Shown here: in pieces, positions 26,377 through 33,561 of the stretch
Layout: each line of letters opens with the position of its first letter
How positions within the stretch are numbered: position 1 is the first letter of the stretch
Origin: Methylobacterium sp. J-090
GTDB lineage: Bacteria; Pseudomonadota; Alphaproteobacteria; Rhizobiales; Beijerinckiaceae
Length of the DNA stretch: 64,000 bases
Assembly (NCBI RefSeq): GCF_022829345.1
Contig: NZ_JAKSXV010000096.1
Span: 310,001-374,000 of the forward strand
Direction of reading: 5' to 3'
Made by a program: the position numbers and the translations under genes
The notes under the pieces: model-generated
Seen by the model: only the letters and a program-made list of their open reading frames with translations
What the model was told of the DNA's origin: nothing
Databases searched by the model: none

Positions 26377-27270
26377 GTGCTGGGCAATTGCCAGGCCGAC
26401 GGCATCGCGCGCGTCCTGAGCCTTCTCCTGCCCGACGCCCGGGTCACCCTGGTGCCCCTGGCCGGCCTGGGCCGGGACCACGCCACCCTGGCGCGCCTGC
26501 GTGATCACCTCACCCCGTTCGATCACGTCTTCTCCCAGTTCTTTCCCGAGGGCTTCGTCGCGGGCGGCAACGTCCACGCCCTCGCGCGGAACGACCCGCG
26601 GATACGCCTGTACCCGACGATCCTGTTCCCGGCCTTCCACCCCGACATGGTCCATGTCGGCGATGTCGGCGCGCTCTCGGCCACTCGCCTCGTGCACTCG
26701 CCCATGGGACCGTACCATTCGGCCATCGCGCTCTGCGCCTACCTCGAGGGCCGCACGGTGAACGAGACCCTCGCCCTGTTCCGGGACGACGTGTTCGCGC
26801 ACCTCGGCTACTACGACGCCTGGAGCGAAGCGAGCGCCTATCTCCTCGGCAGCGCCCGCGACATCGCTTTCCCCCTCGACGCGGAGCTGGCGCGCTGGGC
26901 GCGCCGAGGCTGCTTCATGCACGTCCTCAACCACCCGAAAGTCTTCGTGCTCGCCGACCTCGCCCGGCGCCTCGCGCGGGAAGCGGGCCTGGCGCCGTTG
27001 GACCTGGCGGCGGAGGATTACCTCGCCGACGATCTCGTGGCGGATGCCGTCTGGCCGCTCTATCCCGAGATCGCGCGGCGCTACGGGCTCGCCGGCACCA
27101 CCCACTTCAAGCCGAAGGAGCGGGGCGGCGCGAGCACCATCCTGCTCGACCGCAAAGCCTTCGTCGCCGGCAGTTTCGCGGCCTATGCCCGCCATCCCAT
27201 GGAGGCCCTCGTCTGTCCGCGCGTGGCGGCCTGGCGTGGCGCCCCCGCGGTGCGGGCGATGTTCTCCTGA
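26377..27270 (+). CDS. WcbI family polysaccharide biosynthesis putative acetyltransferase
   Basis: A 297-residue protein with the WcbI opening 'MLGNCQADGIARVLSLLLP', where the Cys-Gln block sits in a Rossmann-like phosphate loop. Other blocks: 'HVFSQFFPEGFV', 'YPTILFPAFHPDMV', 'HSPMGPYHSAIALCAYLEG' and 'MHVLNHPKVFVLADLARRL'. WcbI binds coenzyme A and is involved in capsule polysaccharide in Burkholderia. The first strand (in-frame RIAV) lies partly before this GTG, no ribosome site precedes it, and no other ATG, GTG or TTG occurs between the upstream stop (26188) and 26377. The true start is therefore unclear. Confidence 0.8.
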   Translation: MLGNCQADGIARVLSLLLPDARVTLVPLAGLGRDHATLARLRDHLTPFDHVFSQFFPEGFVAGGNVHALARNDPRIRLYPTILFPAFHPDMVHVGDVGALSATRLVHSPMGPYHSAIALCAYLEGRTVNETLALFRDDVFAHLGYYDAWSEASAYLLGSARDIAFPLDAELARWARRGCFMHVLNHPKVFVLADLARRLAREAGLAPLDLAAEDYLADDLVADAVWPLYPEIARRYGLAGTTHFKPKERGGASTILLDRKAFVAGSFAAYARHPMEALVCPRVAAWRGAPAVRAMFS

Positions 27271-27291
27271 CGCCGATCGGCCCGAAACCGT

Positions 27292-27678
27292 TCAGCCGGC
27301 GGCGTGCGATCCCGTGGCGGCGGCGATGCCGCGGGCGAGTTCGGCGATGGGCTGCATCCGGAACGGCTTGGCGACGAACAGGCTGTCGCTGACGGCCCGC
27401 CCCCGGGGATGCGTGCCGCTGGAGGCGTAGACCACGGGCCGGCCGGGATGCAGGGCCCGGAACGCGTCGGCGACACTCCAGCCGTCCACGAGGCCGGGCA
27501 GATTGATATCCGTAAACAACCAATCGATGGCGCGTCCCGTCTCGCGGATCGCCGTCAGGGCCGCCTCGCCGCTGGAGGCGGGAATCACGTGCAGGCCGCC
27601 CTGCTCGCAGACTCGGGTGAGCATGTCGAGGAGCAGGTAGTTATCCTCGACGATCAGAACCCGACAGCGGGAATCCAT
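27292..27678 (-). CDS. single-domain response regulator (CheY-like receiver)
   Basis: A 128-residue receiver with no output domain. Acidic pocket Glu11/Asp12 ('VLIVEDNYLLLDML'), phosphoacceptor Asp57 ('LFTDINLPG') and Lys104 ('FVAKPF') are all present, with 'SSG' at the Thr/Ser switch. Such stand-alone receivers often work with HWE/HisKA2 kinases or phosphorelays in Rhizobiales. It starts at 27678 (GGAACG upstream) and is divergent from an Hpt gene 60 bases away, suggesting a phosphorelay pair. Confidence 0.88.
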   Translation of the reverse strand: MDSRCRVLIVEDNYLLLDMLTRVCEQGGLHVIPASSGEAALTAIRETGRAIDWLFTDINLPGLVDGWSVADAFRALHPGRPVVYASSGTHPRGRAVSDSLFVAKPFRMQPIAELARGIAAATGSHAAG

Positions 27679-27738
27679 CACACGTTCCAACTCTTTGCAC
27701 GGACGCATTTACCCGGTAATGGTTAAGTCTCCATCAAC

Positions 27739-28170
27739 GTGAGCGATGGTTCGCCCGTGCCGATATCCGCGCACCCCTTCCCTGACACGACGATCCTCGA
27801 CGGGCCCTCCGGCGCGAGCGTCGCGTCCCATCCCGCCGGCGCGGTGCCGGTCTACGATCCGGCGACCCTGGCCGAGCTCGAAGGCGTGTTCGGGCATGCG
27901 CGGCTGATGGATCTCCTGGCCCACCTCAAGATCGAGATCTCGCAGCGGCTCGGCTGGCCGGACACCGACCGTCTGGCCCTGCGGCACGATGCCCACACCC
28001 TGCTGTCGGTCAGCGGCTCCCTCGGCTTCTTCGACCTGTCGCGGCGCTGCCTGGAAATGGAGCAGGCCTGTCTCCTCGGCGCCGATCTGGTGGCCCCCTT
28101 GAGCGCGGCCCGCGCGGCGGCCGAGGGTGCGATCGCGGCCATCTGCGACATGGAAGCCTGCGCGCCCTAG
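27739..28170 (+). CDS. Hpt domain phosphotransfer protein
   Basis: A 143-residue protein. Residues 1-38 are poorly structured; a four-helix Hpt domain follows (about 42-135): 'LAELEGVFGHARLMDLLAHL', then 'DAHTLLSVSGSLGFFDLSRR' with the likely phosphohistidine His86, and 'AARAAAEGAIAAICDME'. The start is GTG at 27739, in the sequence TTAAGTCTCCATCAACGTG. It is divergent from a receiver gene; the two may form a phosphorelay. A perfect 18-bp palindrome (28179-28196) lies just after the stop codon. Confidence 0.75.
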   Translation: MSDGSPVPISAHPFPDTTILDGPSGASVASHPAGAVPVYDPATLAELEGVFGHARLMDLLAHLKIEISQRLGWPDTDRLALRHDAHTLLSVSGSLGFFDLSRRCLEMEQACLLGADLVAPLSAARAAAEGAIAAICDMEACAP

Positions 28171-28695
28171 AGCCGTGCCCGATCCGGCCGGATCGGACCA
28201 CGCCGCCAACTTTTCGTTGCAGGTCGCCCGCTTCCGACGAACCGGTCTTCCCCTCCGGAAAGCACCGGCGTTCGATCCCAGGATTTCGTGGTGGCCCGAC
28301 GCGCCCATGGCCTGCCTGCGCGTGTCGCGTCGCGTCGCGGTTGGAGCGTCTCGACCTTGGCAGTCAATCGACGCCGGAGCCTGATTTCATCGAAGATGGT
28401 GGTCCCGAAGCCAAGCCGGTCGATCCCACGCAACGAACCGAGGCGACCTCAACGCCACGATCCAGGGGACGCTGGTGGCGTTCAGCTACAAGAATTAGCC
28501 CAACCGCGAACACGACCGACCGGCATCGAGCCCTGGCGCGGCAACGCCAGGGCTTTTCGCTTGCAGCGTAAGCGCACGGTCGGACCATGCCGACAGACAC
28601 GCCCGTCGCACCCGGCGAACTGTTACGGATAACGGATATCGGCGAGACGCCGATCCGCGCCCCGAGTCATTGTTTTGTTTGAATTTTACAGGGCT
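28171..28695. other. 525-base intergenic region with palindrome, possible gene remnant and terminator
   Basis: It contains an 18-bp perfect palindrome (CCGATCCGG at 28179-28187 and CCGGATCGG at 28188-28196), a short plus-strand reading ending at a TAG at 28496-28498 whose last residues read 'DLNATIQGTLVAFSYKN' (protein-like, but without a start: a stop codon lies at 28382), and an intrinsic terminator at 28530. It looks like the tail of a decayed gene. No other gene is supported. Confidence 0.45.
28530..28557 (+). terminator. intrinsic terminator after a possible gene remnant
   Basis: A 9-bp perfect stem GCCCTGGCG (28530-28538) and CGCCAGGGC (28545-28553) with a CGGCAA loop, followed by TTTT. 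No intact plus-strand gene precedes it closely. Confidence 0.8.
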
Positions 28696-28770
<75 letters not shown>

Positions 28771-28836
28771 TCGGCGCAAGGCCGGGTGGTGTCTAGACGG
28801 AGTGGGGAAGGCTGGCAACAGGGGCGGGGCGCCTTT

Positions 28837-29622
28837 ATGAGCGAGCCGGAAACCGGAGCGGGTGGGCGGATGGCGGGACGGATCGCGATGGTGACGGGGG
28901 CCGGGTCGGGGATCGGCCGGGCGGTGGCCCTCGGGCTCGCCGGGGCCGGGTACGCCGTGGTGCTGGCGGGGCGGCGGCGGGACCGGCTCGAGGCCGTGGC
29001 CGACGCGGTGCGACTCGCGGGCAGCGAGGCCCTCGCCGTCGCGGCCGACGTCGCCGATCCCGACGCCGTGGCGGCTTTGTTCGCGCGGACGCGGGACGCG
29101 TATGGCCGCCTCGACGTGCTGTTCAACAATGCCGGCGTGTTCACGCCGGGCGTGCCCATCGACGAGGTCGCCCTCGCCGATTGGCGCGCCAGCCTCGACG
29201 TGAACCTCACGGGCGCCTTCCTGTGCACGCAAGGCGCGTTCCGGCTGATGAAGGCGCAGGACCCGCGCGGCGGGCGGATCATCAACAACGGCTCCCTCGC
29301 CGCCCAAGTGCCGCGCCCGAACGCCGCGCCCTACACCGCGACCAAGCACGCCATGACGGGGCTCACCCGCGCCACCTCCCTCGATGGGCGCGCCCACGAC
29401 ATCGCCTGCGGCCAGATCGACGTCGGCAACGCCGAAACGGACATGACCCGGAGTTTTTCGCAAGGCGCCCGCCAGGCCGATGGCAGCATCAAACCCGAGC
29501 CGGTGATGGACGCGGCCCATGTGGCGGACGCGGTGGTGTACATGGCCGGGCTCCCCCTCTCGGCCAACGTCCAGTTCATAACCGTGCTGGCGACGAAGAT
29601 GCCGTATATCGGCCGGGGCTGA
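28837..29622 (+). CDS. short-chain dehydrogenase/reductase
   Basis: A 261-residue classical SDR. The Rossmann loop '[20 protein letters not shown]' (residues about 17-36) binds NAD(P). The 'NNAG' motif sits in '[12 protein letters not shown]', the catalytic Ser in '[15 protein letters not shown]', and the YxxxK pair in '[11 protein letters not shown]'. The substrate cannot be read. An Arg rather than Asp follows the second strand ('LAGRRRDRL'), which favours NADPH. The start at 28837 gives MSEPETG; the frame is open upstream through the antisense of the tRNA gene, which cannot be coding. The prfC gene follows on the same strand after about 117 bases. Confidence 0.9.
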   Translation: MSEPETGAGGRMAGRIAMVTGAGSGIGRAVALGLAGAGYAVVLAGRRRDRLEAVADAVRLAGSEALAVAADVADPDAVAALFARTRDAYGRLDVLFNNAGVFTPGVPIDEVALADWRASLDVNLTGAFLCTQGAFRLMKAQDPRGGRIINNGSLAAQVPRPNAAPYTATKHAMTGLTRATSLDGRAHDIACGQIDVGNAETDMTRSFSQGARQADGSIKPEPVMDAAHVADAVVYMAGLPLSANVQFITVLATKMPYIGRG

Positions 29623-29739
29623 GGCCGACGCCGCGTCTTTGCGCTCGCCCCCGGAAACGCCTACACAGCCCCACCCCATCTGGTCGCCGCCCGGCGACCA
29701 TCGTCCGCCCGTCGCGGACCCGGAACACCGTTGCCCGCC

Positions 29740-31359
29740 ATGCTGATGCAGACCGAAACCAAAGCGCCCGACGCGAAAGGCGACCCCGTCGCCCGGCGCC
29801 GCACCTTCGCGATCATCTCGCACCCGGATGCCGGCAAGACCACGCTCACGGAGAAGCTGCTGCTGTTCGGCGGCGCGATTCAGCTCGCCGGCGAGGTCAA
29901 GGCCAAGCGCAACCGGGTTTCGACCCGCTCCGACTGGATGGGCATCGAGAAGGAGCGCGGCATCTCCGTCGTCACCTCGGTGATGACGTTCGAGTACGGC
30001 GACTGCGTCTTCAACCTCCTCGACACGCCGGGCCACGAGGACTTTTCGGAAGACACCTATCGCACCCTGACGGCCGTCGATTCGGCCGTGATGGTGATCG
30101 ACGCGGCCAAGGGCATCGAGGCCCGCACGCGAAAACTGTTCGAGGTCTGTCGGCTCCGCGACATCCCCATCGTCACCTTCGTGAACAAGCTCGACCGCGA
30201 GGCCCGCGACCCGTTCGAGCTCCTCGACGAGATCGAGAAGGTGCTGGCCCTCGACGTCGCCCCCGTCACCTGGCCCATCGGCCGGGGCCGGAGCTTTGCC
30301 GGCACCTACGACCTCGGCAACGGCCGGGTCCGCCGCCTCGACGCGGCCGACGACGCCGGCACCGTGGCGGTGACGGGCGTCGACGATCCGCTGTTCGACC
30401 AGCTCCTGACGGAGGAGGGCGAGGTCGCGACCTGGCGCGAGGAGGCGGAGCTCGCCGAGACCGGCCTCAAGCGCTTCGACCTGCAGGCCTTTCGCGAGGG
30501 GCATCTCACGCCGGTGTTCTTCGGCTCGGCGCTGCGCAACTTCGGCGTGCGCGACCTCATCGACGGGCTCGCCCGCTTCGCCCCGCCGCCGCGCGGCCAG
30601 GACGCCGACAAGCGCCTCGTCGAGCCGACCGAGCCGAAGATGACCGGCTTCGTTTTCAAGATCCAGGCGAACATGGACCCGAACCACCGCGACCGCATCG
30701 CCTTCATGCGGGTGTGCTCGGGACGCTTGAGCCGGGGGATGAAGGCCAAGCTCGTGCGCACGGGGAAACCCATGTCGCTCTCGGCCCCGCAATTCTTCTT
30801 CGCCCAGGACCGCGCCATCGCGGACGAGGCGTTCGCGGGCGACGTCGTCGGCATCCCCAACCACGGGACCCTGCGCATCGGCGACACCCTCACGGAGGGC
30901 GAGGAGATCGTGTTCCGCGGGGTGCCGAGCTTCGCCCCCGAGATCCTGCGCCGGATCAAGCTCACCGACGCCATGAAGGCGAAGAAGCTGCGCGAGGCCC
31001 TGCAGCAGATGGGCGAGGAGGGCGTGGTGCAGGTGTTCCGGCCGCATGACGGCTCCCAGGCCATCGTCGGGGTGGTGGGCGCCCTCCAGCTCGACGTGCT
31101 GAAGGAGCGGCTCCAGGCCGAGTACGGCCTGCCCATCGACTACGAGCCGACCCGGTTCTCCATCTGCCGCTGGATCGAATCCGACAAGGAGACCGACCTC
31201 GACGGCTTCATCGGCAGCCACGGCTCGGCCATGGCGAGCGACCTCGACGGCGCGCCGGTGTTCATGGCCACCACCGCGTTCTCCCTGCGCTACGAGGAGG
31301 AGCGGGCACCGGCCGTGCGGTTCACCGACATCAAGGATTACCAGAAGCGCGCCGCCTGA
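29740..31359 (+). CDS. prfC: peptide chain release factor 3
   Basis: A 539-residue translational GTPase that recycles RF1/RF2 from the ribosome. The G domain has 'AIISHPDAGKTTLTEKLLLF' (P loop), 'STRSDWMGIEKERGISVVTS' (switch I), 'LLDTPGHEDFSEDTYRTL' (G3) and 'VTFVNKLDREARDP' (NKxD). 'QLAGEVKAKR' and the C-terminal 'RFSICRWIES' with 'SYEEERAPAVRF'-like end are RF3-type. Start candidates are TTG 29731, ATG 29740 and ATG 29746. A decayed copy of the last 35 or so codons lies 3.9 kb downstream at 35237-35354. Confidence 0.95.
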   Translation: MLMQTETKAPDAKGDPVARRRTFAIISHPDAGKTTLTEKLLLFGGAIQLAGEVKAKRNRVSTRSDWMGIEKERGISVVTSVMTFEYGDCVFNLLDTPGHEDFSEDTYRTLTAVDSAVMVIDAAKGIEARTRKLFEVCRLRDIPIVTFVNKLDREARDPFELLDEIEKVLALDVAPVTWPIGRGRSFAGTYDLGNGRVRRLDAADDAGTVAVTGVDDPLFDQLLTEEGEVATWREEAELAETGLKRFDLQAFREGHLTPVFFGSALRNFGVRDLIDGLARFAPPPRGQDADKRLVEPTEPKMTGFVFKIQANMDPNHRDRIAFMRVCSGRLSRGMKAKLVRTGKPMSLSAPQFFFAQDRAIADEAFAGDVVGIPNHGTLRIGDTLTEGEEIVFRGVPSFAPEILRRIKLTDAMKAKKLREALQQMGEEGVVQVFRPHDGSQAIVGVVGALQLDVLKERLQAEYGLPIDYEPTRFSICRWIESDKETDLDGFIGSHGSAMASDLDGAPVFMATTAFSLRYEEERAPAVRFTDIKDYQKRAA

Positions 31360-31428
31360 GACACGCGGGACGCTGGTCCCGGCACCCGAGCCTGCCGTCT
31401 TCCGGGTGGTGTCCGTGCGCGCGCCGTC

Positions 31429-31671
31429 CTAGCGCTCGGCGCGCAGGCTTCCGATGAAGCGGCGTGCGACATGGCGCACGGCCTCGTCGTCGCGCTCCGC
31501 GTCCGGGCCCTTGTCCCAGAGGTGATCGACGCTGGCGTCGAGGTCGTCGAGCAGTTCGGGATGGTGCTGCGCGAGGAAGCGGATGGTGCCGAACAGCAGA
31601 TGTTCGATGGCCATCTCGCGACGACGGGCGTCGACGATCTGCGGATCGGATTCGGGCGTTGGCTGGCTCAT
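31429..31671 (-). CDS. small hypothetical acidic protein
   Basis: An 80-residue protein with no signal peptide or membrane segment: 'IVDARRREMAIEHLLFGTIR', 'FLAQHHPELLDDLDASVDHL' and 'DDEAVRHVARRFIGSLRAER'. It is predicted to be all-helical. The start ATG is preceded by GAGGTGCC at good spacing. No family recognised. It lies convergent with prfC and upstream of a repeat-bearing region. Confidence 0.6.
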   Translation of the reverse strand: MSQPTPESDPQIVDARRREMAIEHLLFGTIRFLAQHHPELLDDLDASVDHLWDKGPDAERDDEAVRHVARRFIGSLRAER

Positions 31672-31847
31672 GGCACCTCAACCGGCCGATGCGATCCCGG
31701 GTTCGCTGCGGGGCCGCCTCCATGATGACGCAGAGGGTCCGAGCCCAGGCGACGGACGCTCAGTTTGCCGCGTTCGACACGGCCCGCGATCCGGCGGACG
31801 ACAATCCTCCGCCCCGCCGCAAACCCGCACTGTCGGGGCTACCGGAC

Positions 31848-32231
31848 TCACACAACTGCGAACGGGCCGATTCCGTGCAGCGGCAGGCATCCGGATGCGG
31901 GCGGGAGGCGCACTGGAGCTCCCTCTCCTTCCAGGAGAGGGGACCTGCGCTTCCCGCGAGATGTGTGAAGACCGTAGCCGTCGGGGTGAGGGATGCCGTC
32001 ATGCGTCCCATCCTTGCCCACGAAGGGGTGCACGAGGATGCGCCGACCGCTGAGGTCGTGGACGCTGACGTACCAGTCCGACCAGTCGCCGCCTTCGTCC
32101 AAACTGCGCATGGAGTCCTGCGCCACCTTCCTGGCCCAGCGCGTCACGCGGTCGGGAACACGGATGTCCTTGCCGACGGCATCGAACACGAATTCGGAAC
32201 CGTTCAGGGCGTGGAAGCGGTAACGGGCCAT
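31848..32231 (-). CDS. DUF6894-like small protein with repeat-derived C-terminal extension
   Basis: 127 residues. The first 75 ('MARYRFHALNGSEFVFDAVG' to 'SVHDLSGRRILVHPFVGKDG') resemble DUF6894, short alphaproteobacterial proteins of unknown function that are normally about 70-85 residues. The remaining 50 residues come from intergenic-type DNA that includes the dispersed palindromic repeat at 31921-31945, read as 'RSPLLEGEGAPV'. The original stop was probably lost or lies within the repeat insertion. A ribosome site AGAGGA precedes the ATG, and a promoter candidate is at 32290-32317. Confidence 0.55.
   Translation of the reverse strand: MARYRFHALNGSEFVFDAVGKDIRVPDRVTRWARKVAQDSMRSLDEGGDWSDWYVSVHDLSGRRILVHPFVGKDGTHDGIPHPDGYGLHTSRGKRRSPLLEGEGAPVRLPPASGCLPLHGIGPFAVV
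31921..31945. repeat. half copy of the dispersed ~100-bp palindromic element
   Basis: CCCTCTCCTTCCAGGAGAGG plus GGACC is identical to the right half of the element at 60271-60369 and 62926-63025. The left half is missing or decayed (a GTGTGAAG and GGGGTGAGG vestige follow at about 31962-32000). Confidence 0.8.
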
Positions 32232-32289
32232 GGGGCGTTCGTCCTCTTCGCGAAAGCTTCAGACACCGACGAGTTCATGATACGTTCTT

Positions 32290-32317
32290 GTTATATGTCG
32301 TGGACGGGGACGGGCAA
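32290..32317 (-). promoter_or_regulatory. candidate promoter of the DUF6894-like gene
   Basis: Read on the minus strand, TTGCCC (32317-32312) and TATAAC (32295-32290) are separated by 16 bases, about 60 bases ahead of the start codon. The region is locally A+T rich. Confidence 0.4.
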
Positions 32318-32416
32318 GGGGTTCGTCCGCCCCATTCGGCGGCGGCGTGACCGCGTCCCGGGCGCACGGGATCTCACCGGGTCCGAATCCCCGATTGGAC
32401 GAAGCCCCGGGCGCGA

Positions 32417-33514
32417 TCAGGTCCAGTAGAGCAGGCGGGCCATGGGCAAGTGCCGCCCCGCCAGGTCGGTAAGGGATGTCCGCAACTGGCGCATGGTCTC
32501 GGCGGGATAGACGAACTTCGTCGAGCCGAATTTCGTGAGCTTGCGGGTGCGGGCCCCTTCGTCGAGGTCGAGGTCGCTGCCCGGATACCAATCCCCCAGG
32601 ACGGCCTTCGAGGCGGGGGTGAACCGGTGGGTGATGAGCTCCACCGTCAGGTCGAGGTCGTCGATGCCCGCGAGGACAGCGGCGGTTCGGGCGAACAGAT
32701 CGTCGTAGCCCGCCGGCCAGTCGGGGAACGGCTGGATCGGGGCCACCGTGAGCCCGATCCGGTAGCCGTCGCGGCCCAGCTGCGCGAGGGCGTCGAGGCG
32801 GGACTGAAGCGGGCTGGTGCCGCCCTCGTAGCGGATCAGCGCCGGCGCGTTCACGGACATGCGCACCCTGACCCGCCGGCCGTGCGGCAGGCCGATCAGC
32901 GGCGCGGCATTGCCGAACTTGCTGGTGAACCGAAGCTGGACCGGCGCCTCCCAGCGCCCGAAGAAGCGCACCGCTTCCGCCAAGCTGCCGGTGATGTGCT
33001 CGATGCCGAGGGGATCGGCGTAGCACGAACCCTCGAAGGTGGTGCCCTCGTGCGCCCGCTCGGGTGAGGCCGAGGTGACCTGACCGGTGCCGAGATGCGC
33101 CGGCAGGACCGCGAGGATCTCGTCCACGTTCGCGTAGACGCGCGTGATCGGCGGACCGCCGAGGGAGCCGGCGAGGTAGCAATACTGGCAATGGGCATGG
33201 CAGCCCTCGGCGAGGTCGAACCGCCAGTCGGCCGAGGGCGGGATCGGCTGCAGCCGGCGCTTGCTCGGGGGCGCGACCACCACCGCCAGGGTCGCCTTGG
33301 CCGCGCGGTAGGCGGCACGCGGGTCGTCGTGCTTCGGGTTGACGAGCCGGTCACCGGTCAATTCGACGACGTCCGCACCGAGGGCGGCGGCCCGTTCGGC
33401 GATGGCCCGCCCGTGCGGGAAACCGCGCGCCGCGCGGGTGATGAGAACGCGGTGGGGCTGCCAGAGGCGGGGGGCGACGGGGGGCGACGGCGAAGTGGGC
33501 ACGGCTGTGGGCAT
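32417..33514 (-). CDS. spore photoproduct lyase family radical SAM protein
   Basis: A 365-residue radical SAM enzyme. The iron-sulfur motif is Cys105-x3-Cys109-x2-Cys112 in 'AEGCHAHCQYCYLAG', identical in spacing to spore photoproduct lyase. Other blocks are 'RFTSKFGNAAPLIGL', 'RVRVRMSVNAPALIRYEGGT' and 'SRLDALAQLGRDGYRIGLTV', with 'RFTPASKAVLGDWYP'. The family repairs UV lesions in spores of Bacillus; homologues in non-sporulating Rhizobiales are uncharacterised. It begins 47 bases after the photolyase gene on the same strand, so a DNA-repair operon is suggested. The ATG at 33514 has AGGA only 2 bases before it, so the start is uncertain. Confidence 0.85.
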   Translation of the reverse strand: MPTAVPTSPSPPVAPRLWQPHRVLITRAARGFPHGRAIAERAAALGADVVELTGDRLVNPKHDDPRAAYRAAKATLAVVVAPPSKRRLQPIPPSADWRFDLAEGCHAHCQYCYLAGSLGGPPITRVYANVDEILAVLPAHLGTGQVTSASPERAHEGTTFEGSCYADPLGIEHITGSLAEAVRFFGRWEAPVQLRFTSKFGNAAPLIGLPHGRRVRVRMSVNAPALIRYEGGTSPLQSRLDALAQLGRDGYRIGLTVAPIQPFPDWPAGYDDLFARTAAVLAGIDDLDLTVELITHRFTPASKAVLGDWYPGSDLDLDEGARTRKLTKFGSTKFVYPAETMRQLRTSLTDLAGRHLPMARLLYWT

Positions 33515-33561
33515 GATCCTCGACAAGAGACCCGGCCGATCCCGGTTCCGTGCGGCGGCGA

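Noticed and set aside
32417..33514. Spore photoproduct lyase homologue as a sign of a spore former
   Set aside because: All other genes are alphaproteobacterial; SPL-family proteins occur in non-sporulating Rhizobiales.
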